Assembly (NCBI GenBank): GCA_964017185.1
Contig: OZ024876.1
Location: forward strand, 35,193,278 to 35,257,277
Reading direction: 5' to 3'
Length of the DNA: 64,000 nucleotides
From: Rugalucina vietnamica
Taxonomy: Eukaryota; Mollusca; Bivalvia; Lucinida; Lucinidae
The notes under the pieces were generated by a model. It was not told the origin of the DNA. It ran no database searches and was given only the letters and a program-made list of their open reading frames with translations. The translations under genes and the position numbers were made by a program. The stretch's first letter is position 1. Every line of letters starts with the position of its first letter. This document shows, one piece after another, positions 31,462-42,989 of the stretch.

Positions 31462-33801
31462 ATTTTCGATTTGCAAAACTTAGTCGTCACATTGGCAAAT
31501 GCATGTATTTCTTATTACTTTGATACTGGGATCTGAAATAACTGCCATTGGATTCAAACTTTGGTAAAGTGCTAAATGCCTCATGTCTGTGAATGTAGAA
31601 AGTGTGTTATTTTTTGTCTAGATTTTTAAAACAGCATATAAAATCATTTCGTAATAAAACAAAACTACATACATAATCATGACACGAATGGCCTTGTTAT
31701 TACGTTATCCGATGGTCAGACTTTATCGGACTTTTCCGAGATGACGTCACAGATACTAAGCCACGCCCACACAGGTAAGACAGCGGAAAAACCCGGAAAC
31801 AACCGATAATTTGGTTCCGTACTGCAATATTTAAAAAAGTCATTAATTTGTATACCCGCAATGTGAAATTTTGTTTTTTTGGACATGGATCGATATATTA
31901 ATATGATTTATTTTGATTTTTAATCGAAATAGTACGTGGAATATCGTCTTTAAGGATTTAAGAATAAAACAACCAATGTCGATCCAAAAGAACTTAAACA
32001 ATTCTACCGTAAATCCGTCCAGACCGGGACTTTTAGCATTTTCATGTTTTTCAGTGCGAAAGTTAATTCTGAGTAAGATATCTCACCTTCTAATTCCTGC
32101 GATTCCTTATCTGATAATTCTTTATCATTTTCCCCTAAGGCTGAGCTTATTGAAATATTTCTATCTAACTTTTCTTGCGCATATAGATCTTTATAAAAAT
32201 TTGCTTGGCATTTTAAAATATCAGCTGTGTTTGTAAACTCTTCTCCCTCTGTATTAATTAATTTTTTAATCACTTAACTAGTATAATATATTTCGTTTTT
32301 CTAAATTAAAAAAGTAATGGGTAGCTTTTTCTCCTAATTCTTCATACCTGCTTCTAGAGCGCAGCATCATTCCTTAAATCTTAGCTTTTTGAATATCATA
32401 TAACATTGTGTTCTTTCTATCTAGGTTATTTAAAGTTTCCTCGGACATATTTTCAAAATTTTTATTTACTTCATTTTCAATTATCTTAATTTCTTGTTCT
32501 GACTTCAATTCTTCTTGTTGATGTTGTTTCCTTTTAAATGAGCTGTATTTTATTGTGTTTCCGCGAATAGTAAGTAGAAGTGTTTCTAAAAAAAGTTGAT
32601 CATTTATGTTAAATTCTGTTTGTTCTGAATTAGGGTTATCATCGTTGTTATTATTGTTCTTGGTATACGTTAATTAGACTGTCGATATTGTATCTTTAAC
32701 TAGTTTAATGTATTCTTGATCCTTAAGTAACGAGTTATTAAATTTCAAATATCCCCTTCCGAGTTCATTGTTGTAATTTAAAACCAAATCCATTGTAATG
32801 CCACTATGGTCCGTTCTATAGACCGGAATTATATTTGTTGCTTCGGCGTATAGAAAACATTCAAAACTAATTGAAAAGAAGTCTAAACTAGCTTACTTGT
32901 ATTCTGACCGGATTTTTTCGACTCCGCGTGTATTCTTTCTTATCTTCAAGGTATATTCTATTAATATCAAGGAAATCATCTTCTTCTATTATATTTTCTA
33001 AAATTTCAGCACGAGGATTGTTTATATGCAAATAATTATTTGTATCAAGATCGGGGTTTATCACAAGGTTCCAGTCGCCACACATTATGATATTATCATT
33101 ATTTAAGGATTCATACTTTTGTCTTAATTCCTTATAAAATTTTGGCTTATCATCGTTAGGACCGTAAAGATTAATAAGAACAAATGTGTTTCCATCAATG
33201 TTTATATCCAATATTAAGTAGTTTCCATTTATATCTGAAATAACTTGTTCTACTTTATATTCAATGTTGTTATTCAATAAAATTAATACACCGCGACTGG
33301 AGCTATTAAAACAACTAAAATAAGCATCTCCGCCCCACTCAGCTTTAATATATGATTCATGTTGACTCTGAATATGTACATCTTGAAGGCACACAATATT
33401 GTATTTTTAACTCTAACATGTCGGAATACGGCTCGTCGCTTCTGCGGGTTTCCCAGTCCCTGACAGTTTTGAGAGAAAATTGTTTTCTTACGGATCGTTT
33501 CTAAATTTCTATCCCCTAAACCAAAGCTCTCCAATGCGGCCCAGTACAAAGATCTAAACATTTCATGCACAATTTGAAGATCAATAATTACCTTGTGTTT
33601 TAACGAACCTGCTTCAAAACAGATACAGTCAAAGGAAAGATAAAGAGAAGGTAAGGAGATGTAGTAAAAGAATTTATTTTCCGATTTGTGCTAACGACCT
33701 GAAGAAAAATGGGGACATAATTTTTTAACTATTTGTATGTAAATTGAGATAACTATTTACAGGCTGTAAGTGTATGTACATGTATATACCACTCTAGTTC
33801 T

Positions 33802-33930
33802 AGCCCCATTCTAAACCCAGCCTAATCCCAATCCCGAAACCACCTAGCCCTATTCCAACCCCTTAAAGCCCCAGCCAAAGTCCAACCCTTAACCCTCATA
33901 ACCCCATCAACCACGACCATGAACCCATCC
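33802..33930. repeat. Degenerate C-rich satellite, right part
   Basis: Continuation of the 26280-26462 array (CCCAGCCTAATCCCAATCCC, CCTTAACCCTCATAACCCC). The two halves flank the LINE. Confidence 0.7.
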
Positions 33931-35007
33931 CAGATGTGCGGAATCTCACCGGGGAAACCGCTTAGTTGAAGCGAAGGTATAGTACATGTACCGGCGCTCT
34001 TTGCTCGGACTAAGTCTAAGCGGAGTATCGTTCAACATTGTGTTGAACTCGCACCTTCTACAGCACTTTGCTGTAGCTCATAGGCTTGGCACTTAATAAC
34101 TGGTGTTGAACCATGTGTGGCGTAAGAACTAAGCTTAAGAACAAATCAAATATTAATTGAACATGATGTAATAGAGTTTCATTATGTATATAATGAAACA
34201 AGTCAATTGTGAGGTTTAAAGATGTGTATACATATGCTTTTTATATTTATACGCTGAAATATATAAAATTTATTTTGAAACACCCATCGTGTGCAGCCCA
34301 TTTCATGTGAACATTAGAGAACATTAGAGAAGCTGATATATTGAGTAGTTTCCCTTGTGTTTGAATGCTGAATAAAACGGATAATTTAGCTATTATACAA
34401 ACAGGCCCAGTAACATGGCCGAGTGGAGCAAACACACCATTGCTCATCATTGTTATTGTTTGACAAATGAACAGTGCGTTCAAACATTGTCAATGGAAAA
34501 TGTACAAGATTTTTTTTTTAAATAATTTTGTTCATATTCTTTTTAATTTTTTACCTAATCGTACAATTTTAAAATATTCACACGGAGGGCAAAATCAATA
34601 ATTTATCACATTGATAAATCCAAAATGCCCACTTGTTTGTTTCATAAACTAGATGTTTCAAGTGGTTGTTCTCTTACCACGACATGTTCTCTAAAAGTAA
34701 CATATTCAGGGAAATATTCCTGTGAAAAAAACGGGTAGGCTTTGAATTAATTAAACATTGTAAGGTTCAAACTGATCATAATTGGAAGCAGTTTGTGTCC
34801 AACCGTTGGACATTTTAGCAGATAAACTGCAGAAGTATGAGAATATTTCCAGGTCCCTTGACTATATTGGAAGCGACACGTTCCTCCACTTTGAATGCTT
34901 TAAAGAAACTACCATTTTTGCCAAAACATTGCAAAATTTCCATTTCCCAAAATATTCAACAGACAGACAGACATGCAGACACCGTATCAGCTTCAATACT
35001 TTTATAT
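33931..35007. other. No gene seen
   Basis: About 1.1 kb of AT-rich sequence without a recognised repeat or coding domain. Short open frames have no family signature. Confidence 0.5.
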
Positions 35008-35214
35008 GAGCAGCCGCATGGGAAAACCAACAGTTTGCGTAGGCGAAAACAAAGACGCAGATCAGCTGTGCAGTAACTATTTATCAGCGTCTTTGTTTTC
35101 GCTACACGGATAGTACAATACCTCTTCTTCTTAAATCCGAAAATTCAAGCTTCTAGCCGGTTTGTGTCGGACCAGTCAGAAACCCAAATTGTTGGTTTCC
35201 TCATGGGCATGCTC
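35008..35214 (-). mobile_element. Family A MITE, copy 3
   Basis: GAGCAGCCGCATGGGAAAAC to CTCATGGGCATGCTC. The internal palindrome is shortened to a CGCAGATCAGCTGTGC core. Confidence 0.85.
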
Positions 35215-35396
35215 ATAAATGGATTTTTAACTGAACTGGGGATTAGCGGGCTCACAAGGTGAACTTCAAGGTTTGGAACGGACCCTAGGTTGTGGCTATA
35301 GGTTTAGCGTCGAAGAAGATGTACAGATAATGCATGGAAAGTCCTTAAATGCAGATAAGTATTCATAGCTAAATATGGCGTAGTATACATGTATAT

Positions 35397-35605
35397 GAGC
35401 CGCGTCATGAGAAAACAAACATTTTGCATATGCGAAAACAAGGGCGTAGATCAGCTTCGCAGTTCAGCGTCTTCGTTTTCGTCACACGGATAGTACAATT
35501 TCTCTTCCTTCTTAATCTGAACTTTACAGCTCTAGCTATCTTCTATGGCTGTACAGCTCGGTTTGTGTCGGACCTGTTCGGAAACCACATTGTTATTTTT
35601 CCCAA
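35397..35605 (-). mobile_element. Family A MITE, copy 4 (right end lost)
   Basis: Starts GAGCCGCGTCATGAGAAAAC, has a reduced palindrome near 35455 and GGTTTGTGTCGGACCTGTTC near the end, but the terminal GGCTC is missing. Confidence 0.8.
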
Positions 35606-35739
35606 ATGTATTACAGCCTACCATTCGTGACTTATGGGGAACGTATGATCATCGAATCTCTGACGTATGCCAACTATCGTACAGCGCCCTACTAACGAAC
35701 TATAATTATGTCCGTGACAAAAAAGGAATCACACGTATT

Positions 35740-35790
35740 TCAGCAAAAAAAAAACAACAACAAAAAAACAAAAAAAAAAAAAACTAAAAA
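35740..35790. repeat. A-rich low-complexity tract
   Basis: A-runs broken by C (AAAAACAACAAC). No coding value. Confidence 0.85.
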
Positions 35791-36113
35791 ACAAAAAACA
35801 ATAAACAAATAATACAAAAAATGCACACCATTGTCCTGGCCAAGAATTTTTTATTGTACTGACAATGAATAATGCATAAAGTTAACTACAGTTTATTTAT
35901 TTATTCATTTATTTATTTATATTTACATTTCTGATGCAAAGTCTTAATTAATTTAAATCACAGTTTATAAACCGCCAACTTTAACTTTAACCAAATGATT
36001 GTGGATCCAGGTATTAACATTTTAATATGATTTTTCCCTTCCATGTGCTTTCCCATATCGGTTTGATGTTTTAAGCACGATACTGTAGAAAGCAATGTTT
36101 TGTGGCAGTTCGT

Positions 36114-37095
36114 ACGGAACCCGGGAAAAAATATTTCATAAGTCGTTCCGACGACTTAATAAGTCGTCCGAACGAGTTATTAAGTAGTTCCGACGAGATG
36201 ACTTACATATCTCGTTCGGACAAGTTAATAAGTTGTTCGGACGACATAATAACTCGTGCAAACGACCTATTAAGTTGTCCGAACGAGTTATTAAGTCGTT
36301 CCGACGACTTACAAGTCGTCCGAACGAGTTATTTATCTCGTCCGAACGAGTATTAAGTCGTCTGCACAGCTCAATTAATAACTCGTCCGAACGAGATAAA
36401 TAAATCGTACTCGTCAGAACAACTTAATAACTCGTCCGAACAACTCATTAACTCGTCCGAACAACTTATTAACTCGTCCGAACAACTTATTAAGTCGTCC
36501 GAACAACTTATTAACTCGTCCGAACAACTTATTAAGTCGCCCGAACAACTTATTCACTCGTACGAATTATAAAAAAAAATCACATATCCCTTCCCTATGG
36601 TGGCATATAGGTGCCATCCACATAACGAGTTAGTATCACGTTAATTTTAGTTTTTAAGTCGACTTATAACGTGTTGGTGCGATACTATCTAGACTTCCGG
36701 TAAATAAAATTTTATCTGCTATTGGACATTATTCCGCTCTTAAGCGCCATCTCGTTAATGAGATAGTGACTTGTTAGCTCTAATTTTTATGTCGACTTAG
36801 GATGAATGGTTCTTATACAATCTTGACTTCCTGTCATCCTAAGTCGACATAAAACTAGAGCTAACGAGTTACTATCTCGTTACTGTCATCCTAAGTCGAC
36901 ATAAAACTAGAGCTAACGAGTTACTATCTCGTTAACAAAATGGCACTTAAGAGCGGAATGATACAATTTTATTTACCGGAAGACTAGATAGTATCGCACC
37001 AACACGTTATAAGTCGACTTAGAAACTTAAATTAACGTGATACTAACTTATTATGAGGATGGCACCTATATGCCACCATACTTCCCGGGTTCCGT
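36114..37095. mobile_element. 1-kb foldback element with GTCCGAA tandem units
   Basis: Terminal inverted repeats ACGGAACCCGGGAA at 36114-36127 and 37082-37095, with T/A on the outside that would give a TA duplication. The left half (36135-36560) is a tandem array of roughly 20-bp units such as AACTCGTCCGAACAACTTAT in both orientations. The right half (36590-37080) is a long hairpin with arms containing GGTGGCATATAGGTGCCATC and GTCGACTTATAACGTGTTGG. A 59-bp unit (CATCCTAAGTCGACATAAAA onward) is duplicated at 36833-36940. No protein. Confidence 0.8.
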
Positions 37096-37269
37096 AAGTT
37101 CGACATTATTTTCTTATTTATGAAAGGCGAATGACAAAAGCGGCGATCATGTCATTGCCGAGACATTTTGTGTCAAACACTTATTAAGACTTAAGGAATA
37201 AAGAAACGCAACAAAGCCTTTGGGTCATTGTAAGCGGACAGATCTTGTGTTATTTGGTGTTGTCAATCA

Positions 37270-37980
37270 CATTAAATATCTAATAATACATATTAAATTT
37301 TATTATTATATAGCTATAAATATCAAATGATTAAAACTTTGGGATAAAAGCCGAGTAACAAGTGTGCAGATATCAGACGATATCTGCACACTTACTTGAT
37401 ATTGCACACTCTGTTTAAAGCGAAAAATTCTTTTTATGAAACTTTGCCAAATCTTGTCTTGAGGGTCATCGTGTAAATTGTAAAATTAGGACGTCAACTC
37501 TGATGACGTCATCCTCATCTGAAAACATGGAAAATGACGTCATACTGGGCCGAAACGTCAGCAGACTAAGCTGCTGAAGTTTGTCACTTTCAGATTTAAG
37601 CAATTTAAGCCCTAAAAAGAAAACAAAATGTCAGCAACATTGATTCAATTGCAAAATGTGCTTCCGAAAAGTAACAGTGCAAAAATGATATCATCTGATA
37701 TTGCACTAGTGCAAAAATGATATCACTTATGGATATTATAGCGGCTTTCGCGGAGATATTTCAATTTTGTAAGGCTAACTCTCAACAAAACATCAAATAT
37801 GAGAAGCAAATATTTATAGCTATAAAATAAAAGTGTTATCGCACTGATATCGGTGAATATTGTCCCTCGTTGGGATATCTACGGACGCTCCTTCGATATC
37901 CCAACTCGGGACAATATTCACCGATATCAGTGCAATAACCCTATATAATTAAATGTCTAATAATACATATAATCACTAAT
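37270..37980. repeat. Hairpin-bearing repeat flanked by a 25-bp direct repeat
   Basis: TCTAATAATACATAT occurs at 37278 and again at 37953. Inside are two strong palindromes: GTGTGCAGATATCNGACGATATCTGCACAC-type at 37355-37395 and a long arm pair around 37845-37945 (TGATATCGGTGAATATTGTC and inverse). Possibly a MITE with long hairpin ends; class uncertain. Confidence 0.5.
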
Positions 37981-38140
37981 TACAAGCAAATTTTTTTGTG
38001 TGCATGAACTGGAAAATAAGCTACAATAGCGTATATTTATCTTGTCTATCTTATTTTTGTTGTTGATGGTGGTGGTCGTCGTCTTAGTGTTGATGGTGGT
38101 CATCGTCGTGACAGAGGTGGTATTTCAGCTGTTTCTTATT

Positions 38141-38373
38141 GAGCCGATGCATGACAAAAACAGCAAGTAGGGTTTCCGACCAGGTCCGACACAAACCAGC
38201 TTCTACATTCACAGAATCAGGATAGAAGCTTGGAACTTTAGACTTAAGATAAAGAGGAATTGTACTATCCTTGTGGCGAAAACAAAGGCATGATCAGCTT
38301 TGCAGTTACTGCAAAGCTGATCTGCGCCTTTGTTTTCGCATACGCGAAATGTTGGTTTATCATGATGTGGCTC
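38141..38373 (+). mobile_element. Family A MITE, copy 5
   Basis: GAGCCGATGCATGACAAAAA to TTATCATGATGTGGCTC, same orientation as copies 1 and 2, with palindrome GCGAAAACAAAGGC...GCGCCTTTGTTTTCGC around 38305. Confidence 0.88.
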
Positions 38374-38443
38374 AATTCTGTAAATAGTAACTATTACTGA
38401 GATCTAGCTGAAGACTCTGGCTTTGCTCTGGAAAAATAGAAAT

Positions 38444-38678
38444 GAGCCGCATCGTGAGAAAACGGGATTTTTGCCTAGGCGAAAACAAAGGCGCAGATCA
38501 GCTTCGCAGTAACTGCGAAGCTGATCAGCGCCTTTGTTTTCGCTACTCGGATAGTACAATTCCTCTTCTACTTAAATCCGAAATTTCAAGCTTCTAGCTC
38601 TTTTCTGAGCTTGTACAGGCCGGTTTGTGTCGCACCTGGTCGGAAACCCCGAAGACCGGTTTTCTCGCGTCGAGGCTC
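38444..38678 (-). mobile_element. Family A MITE, copy 6
   Basis: Complete, 235 bp, flanked by AAAT on both sides. Inverted relative to copy 5, which lies only 70 bp away. Very close to copy 2 in sequence (CCGAAGACCGGTTTTCTCGC). Confidence 0.92.
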
Positions 38679-38780
38679 AAATACCAATAATAAGAAAACC
38701 TACTGTTAGTGGTCTTCGAGCTGTCAGGAATCGTCTTTGAATTAATTATTAAAATTAATATTTGTATTTTTATTTTCATA

Positions 38781-40951
38781 TGTGGTCGTTCGTCCCTCAC
38801 TGATGAGAAAGACCATCATTATTTCTTGGATAGGTTTGTGCATGTTGGTGAGTTCTTTGATGGCTGACTAGGCCAATTCTATCTCTAAACTGTCGGTTGC
38901 AAGTAGAGCCAGTCAATGCCATAGAATCAGCTGTTGGCCCATTGGCATTGGCTTTGCGTTCTCTGCGCTTTCTTTCAGATTCACAGATTCTCTTTTTTCA
39001 TAGGGAGCTGCTCCTTTGTTGATGAGATCTCGCCACTTTGATCGCTCCTGTGTAGTCTATTCCCAGTATCCTATTGGTATGTCGAAATCCTTCAGAGAGG
39101 CTTTGAGGGTGTCTTTGTAACGTTTCTTCTGGCCGCCTTGAGAGCGCTTTCCCTCCTGTAGTTCTCCATTTAAGACTTTCCTTTGAAGTCGCTCATCAGG
39201 CATTCTTATAACATGGCCAGTCGACCTTAGCTATGCTAGCTTTAAGACAGTATGCATGCTTTGCATCCCTGCTTTCTTCATCCCCTCCGTGTCTGGAATC
39301 TTGTCTTGCTACTTGATTTTAACAGCCTTCTGAATCTCAAACAGCTTGCAGAAATGGTTGTCTCTTTCCATGACGCTGGTATACTGTCCAGGTCTCACAT
39401 GCATACAAAAAGGTTGACAGTACCACAGCCTTGTAGACGTTCAGCTTGGTGTCAAGCTTCATTCCATTTCGCTCCCAGACATTTGCACGGAGTCTTCTGA
39501 ATGCCACACTTGCTTTTGCAATTCTGGCAGTGACCTCGTCATCAATATGCACTGCTCCGGAGAGAGTGCTTCCCAGCTAGGAGAATTTATCAACAACTTT
39601 CAGTTTTTGTCCATTCACAGTGATGGTTGGTTGGAACAAACTTGGTTCATTGTACGGTTTCCCTTTTTGTGCTGATTGTGAGATCATAGTTATCACATGA
39701 TTGTGAGACTTGACCCATGGCTCTTTGCATGTTTGCCTCTGAGCTGGCATTCGTATCCATATCATCTGCATACAGGAGCTCATCTAGCACATCAGTGTAC
39801 ACCTTAGTTTTGGCTTGCAACCATATAAGGTTGAATATATTGCCATCAAAACGGTACCTGATTGGAAAACCAGTGTCACTGTTCTGAAAAGTATCCATGA
39901 GCATGACAGAAGACATCATGCTGAACAGTGTTGGTGCCATAACACAGCCCTGTTTGACCCCATTTGTTACCTCAAGGGCTAAGAGAACCCTCCATCATTT
40001 TGCACACGTGCCTGCAAGCCATCATGAAATTGCCGCACCACTGCTATGAATCTGGTTGGACAGCCAAACTTGGTCAAGATTTTCCAGAGTCCATCACGAC
40101 TAACTTTGTCAAAAGCTTTGGTATGGTCGACATGTATAGATCTACATTCTGTTTTTGGCATTTCTCCTGAAGCTGTCTTGCTGTGAAGATCATGTCTATT
40201 GTCCCTCTGTCTTTTCTGAATCCACATTGACTTTCTGGGATAAGTCCCTTCTGATCAAGATGAACATGTGTGGCCACCTATTGGGAAAATAACTGCTCAT
40301 TCGGCTTACGATATGTTTCATGTTATAAGTACCTGATTGTTAGTTTGGTTTTTTCCCACCTCGTTTTTTAGAGTGGGAATCTTTTTCTGATTGCGCCTTT
40401 TCCTGATCTGTGCCTACTTGTACCTTTTCATACAGTGAAACAACTCTGTCAGTTTCTCTGCCATGGGTAGCCCCCCGGCTGCCGGAATTGCATCTGCACC
40501 TGGAGCTTTGCCAGATGACAGTTGTTGAACTGCTTTTCTTGTTTTCATGACGGTTTGGAATTCATCTAATAGAACATTGCACTCTATCTGTGGAGGTCTG
40601 TCATTCTCATTGATGCTTGATGGTCGATTTAGCACATTATTGAAATGTTCTGCCCACCTTTTCAAGATAGCTTCTTTATCTGTGAGAAAAGTGCATCCAT
40701 CTGCACTGAGCAATGTGGTGACTCCAGAACTATGCAAGTGCTTGTGTGTTGAGAAATAAGATGACGGGCGCTATGAAATTGGATCATAGTGAGGAAGAGG
40801 TGCGCAGCGTCAACCTCACTCACTCGTCCTCACCCGACTGTGCCCAGAGGCAAGACACAGGTCGTCTGGAATTGGGTTTGGATGCAGTGGATGAACGTAA
40901 CATCTTTAGTGCCTTGTCACGCTCTGCATGTTCCACAACATGTTTCATATG
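38781..40951 (-). mobile_element. LINE copy 2, internally deleted
   Basis: Same family as the LINE at 246-17358. On the - strand it runs 5' to 3' from 40951: a 5' region shared with 246-480, then directly the linker (LSADGCTFLTDKEAILKRW near 40690), RT (DRGTIDMIFTARQLQEK, FGCPTRFIAVVRQFHD), LLYADDMD near 39775 (catalytic motif present here), the thumb and the zinc-finger tail near 38880. The endonuclease region is absent, so the copy has an internal deletion. Several frameshifts. A family F repeat interrupts it at 40275-40436. Confidence 0.85.
40275..40436 (-). repeat. Family F repeat inside LINE copy 2
   Basis: Inverse of the 2060-2205 repeat (GAGTGGGAATCTTTTTCTGA, AATAACTGCTCATTCGGCTT), splitting the RT region. 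Confidence 0.65.
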
Positions 40952-41389
40952 CAAATACCCATTTTTTGTTCTATGTTTCTAACATTCATAATTTGTCCAT
41001 GTTGTTATAGATTTATATGTATCTGAGGGCCCCATGGAAGATTGATGAATACCAAATGGGTCACCCTCATAAAATAAAGAAGTTACTTTACTTACTAATG
41101 AAGCGCTAAAACTAATAACACAAACGCTCTTAGAACGGCTCTAGCCCAGTGGAAACTTTACGTGCCCTTTCGGTCTACTGATAGATACACAGTTTTGATC
41201 GGAGGCATTGCGATTCTATTAAATGGTAATTGTAACCACTCAATTCAAGATCTGAATTGTGTACTCACCCTCGAGATGTCTGTTTGTTTGTAGAAGTACT
41301 GCTACTCTTTCTAGATGAAAAGAAGCAAACTAAAAAGTACCCATTAGGACGCAATAAAGCTTGTATTTAAAAGATCAAACAGTGCATGT

Positions 41390-41695
41390 GTTGCGCAGCG
41401 CTGCCGCAGGTGTTTGAATCATACCTTAGAACCTTAGACCCCCTCCCCGCACCCCCCCCCAAAAAAAATGTTCTTGAATGAAACAAAAAAAAACATTCAA
41501 AAATAACACCCCAAAAATATGACATTTTGAATATAGACCATTGACTATGGTCTATATATAAAAAGTCATTGGGGGGGGGTATTTTTAAATATTTTTTTTT
41601 ATTTATGAGCAAAGATTTTTTTTTTTGGGGGGGGGGGGGGACCAAAGTATGATTCAAACACCTGTGTTGTGCAAATGCGCAAATGGCATATCCCG
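41390..41695. mobile_element. Hairpin MITE-like element
   Basis: Inverted ends GCAGGTGTTTGAATCATAC (41403) and GTATGATTCAAACACCTGTG (41646), with C-runs, G-runs and a small inner palindrome GACCATTGACTATGGTC. No target duplication recognised. Confidence 0.6.
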
Positions 41696-41699
41696 TTTC

Positions 41700-42400
41700 T
41701 TTTGCATGCTTTACTGCTTCCAAAGGACCGTTAATAAATACTAGGATGAAATATAATTGCAAGATGCATTGGAAGCAGTTAAACGTGGAAAAATAGAGTT
41801 GGCATGGGCCATCTTGAGCAATTTTTTCATGTTGCCAAACCTTTAGGGTCAATGAAGAGGCTTACATAGCCGAAACCGCGGTATGGTCAATCTCCTTTCT
41901 CATTAATATGTTCACTGCTCTTAAAGGATCTGAATTATTTTTACTACCTATTACTGCAGCTGGTGTTGTGCTGTGTGGCGGCCATAAAAAGTTTCCCCGT
42001 ACATCATCCACAGTGCAGATTATATTTTCCTATCAACAAGGTTATTCTGAGAAATCAGTAAATTATTATCGATTTAGATTTATTCTCTAACCAACGTTTT
42101 CATATATTTGGTCCAAATTGGATTTTACGTATGTCTAGTCTTTGTTTCGACTATGCTGTTGAAAGATGCAAAATTACAGTAATTATCTTTGGCTCCATGT
42201 TGCCAAACCTTTAGGGTTACTGAAGCGGCTTCAGTATCCGAAACCGCGGTATGGCCAATCCCCTGTCTTATTGATGTATTCACTGCTCTTAAAAGATCTG
42301 TTTTATTTTTATTTCCTATTACTGCAGCTGATGTTGTACGTACTTCTTTATTCTAGCTGCAGCACTGGCATCTTATTCCAAAGCAGCATTATGGCACACG
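41700..42400 (+). repeat. Family D repeat, tandem pair
   Basis: TTGCCAAACCTTTAGGGT, CCGAAACCGCGGTATGG and TTCACTGCTCTTAAARGATC occur twice about 370 bp apart. The GCAGCTGGTGTTGTGC part is the inverse of the 25850-25875 sequence. Its sits below the last recognised host exon. Confidence 0.6.
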
Positions 42401-42657
42401 TTTGAAAAAAAAGTGTTAGATATACATTACGGGTGTATTCCGGGAAGTTCGCGGACTGAATGTTAAGTAATTTTTGTATTTCAGAGGATAGGTAAAACGG
42501 GCATGCATTCTTGTAAAGGATAACAATCAAATTGTTTTGTCGTATTTCTGCATTAGAGTAATCAGATTTTATAATTAGCTTTCATTCCCGTTTTGTAAAA
42601 TGCACACAGTGTTATTCGATATGCCCGGACAACCCTCTTACATGTCTGTGTTTATAC

Positions 42658-42783
42658 CTTTACATGCGCGGAGTTCCCTGGATAGTCTCATGTTATCTTG
42701 TTTCAGTCTCTGGGTTTCATTGCCTTTGTCCCCAGTCATCGCAATAGCCTGATGGTACCCGGTGGTCGCCCTCGCTAACTCAT
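42658..42783 (-). CDS. Host coiled-coil gene, short exon 8
   Basis: 126 nt, 42 codons. Acceptor CAG before 42783 and donor GTATAA after 42658. Encodes DELARATTGYHQAIAMTGDK followed by a Lys/Arg/Glu-rich helix (QRLKQDNMRLSRELRACK). Phase 1 at both ends. This is the last exon I can support; the stop codon and 3' end were not found, so the gene probably continues at lower coordinates or the terminal exon is unrecognised. Confidence 0.7.
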
Positions 42784-42989
42784 CTGAATTGGAGGAAAAT
42801 AATAAAGGTATTTTGCATGTTTACATATTTCATTCTTCCAAAGTTTACAACAAAAGGTAAATAGCAGGACAATACTCGTAACACGAACACAAAATGACTA
42901 TTATATACAATTGTGGTACTACATGTATTTGCGATGTATATGGACGTGTCCAAGGTGACCTTTTTCGTGTTACGGGTGTTAACTAGACA

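Larger units (their letters stand above)
29760..31955. other. 2.2-kb insertion in the Tx1-like LINE
   Basis: The LINE frame is broken between a FFWIDIG-type stretch (ends near 31955) and NYGYCTGSLSITQKQG (starts near 29760). TTTAA is present at both junctions. The interior is non-coding, with a CACACGCCGACACACGCCGC patch at 30350 and three dinucleotide arrays. Family unknown. Confidence 0.5.
26463..33787 (-). mobile_element. L1/Tx1-like LINE, near full length, with two insertions
   Basis: Flanked by a perfect 14-bp duplication ACCACTCTAGTTCT (26449-26462 and 33788-33801), with a T-run at 26463 that is the poly-A tail on the - strand. Reading the - strand from 33560 down: endonuclease (NCQGLGNPQKRRAVF, CGDWNLVINPDLDTNNY, near 33060-33560), linker (SYSELTFALKNMK near 32050), RT (QKGFIAGRSLGENVRLI; GCRQGDPISPYLL at 29250-29290; SQYADDTQL at 29130-29170), then a C-terminal tail with CREQPEKTQHLFLTCPR near 27180-27250. 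Stops and frameshifts make it inactive. About 2.2 kb near 29760-31955 and 0.6 kb near 28240-28860 do not belong to the LINE. Confidence 0.8.

Noticed and set aside
36102-36356. An 84-residue frame with SRSDDLISRPNEL repeats
   Set aside because: It is the translation of the 20-bp tandem array of the foldback element, with no start context.
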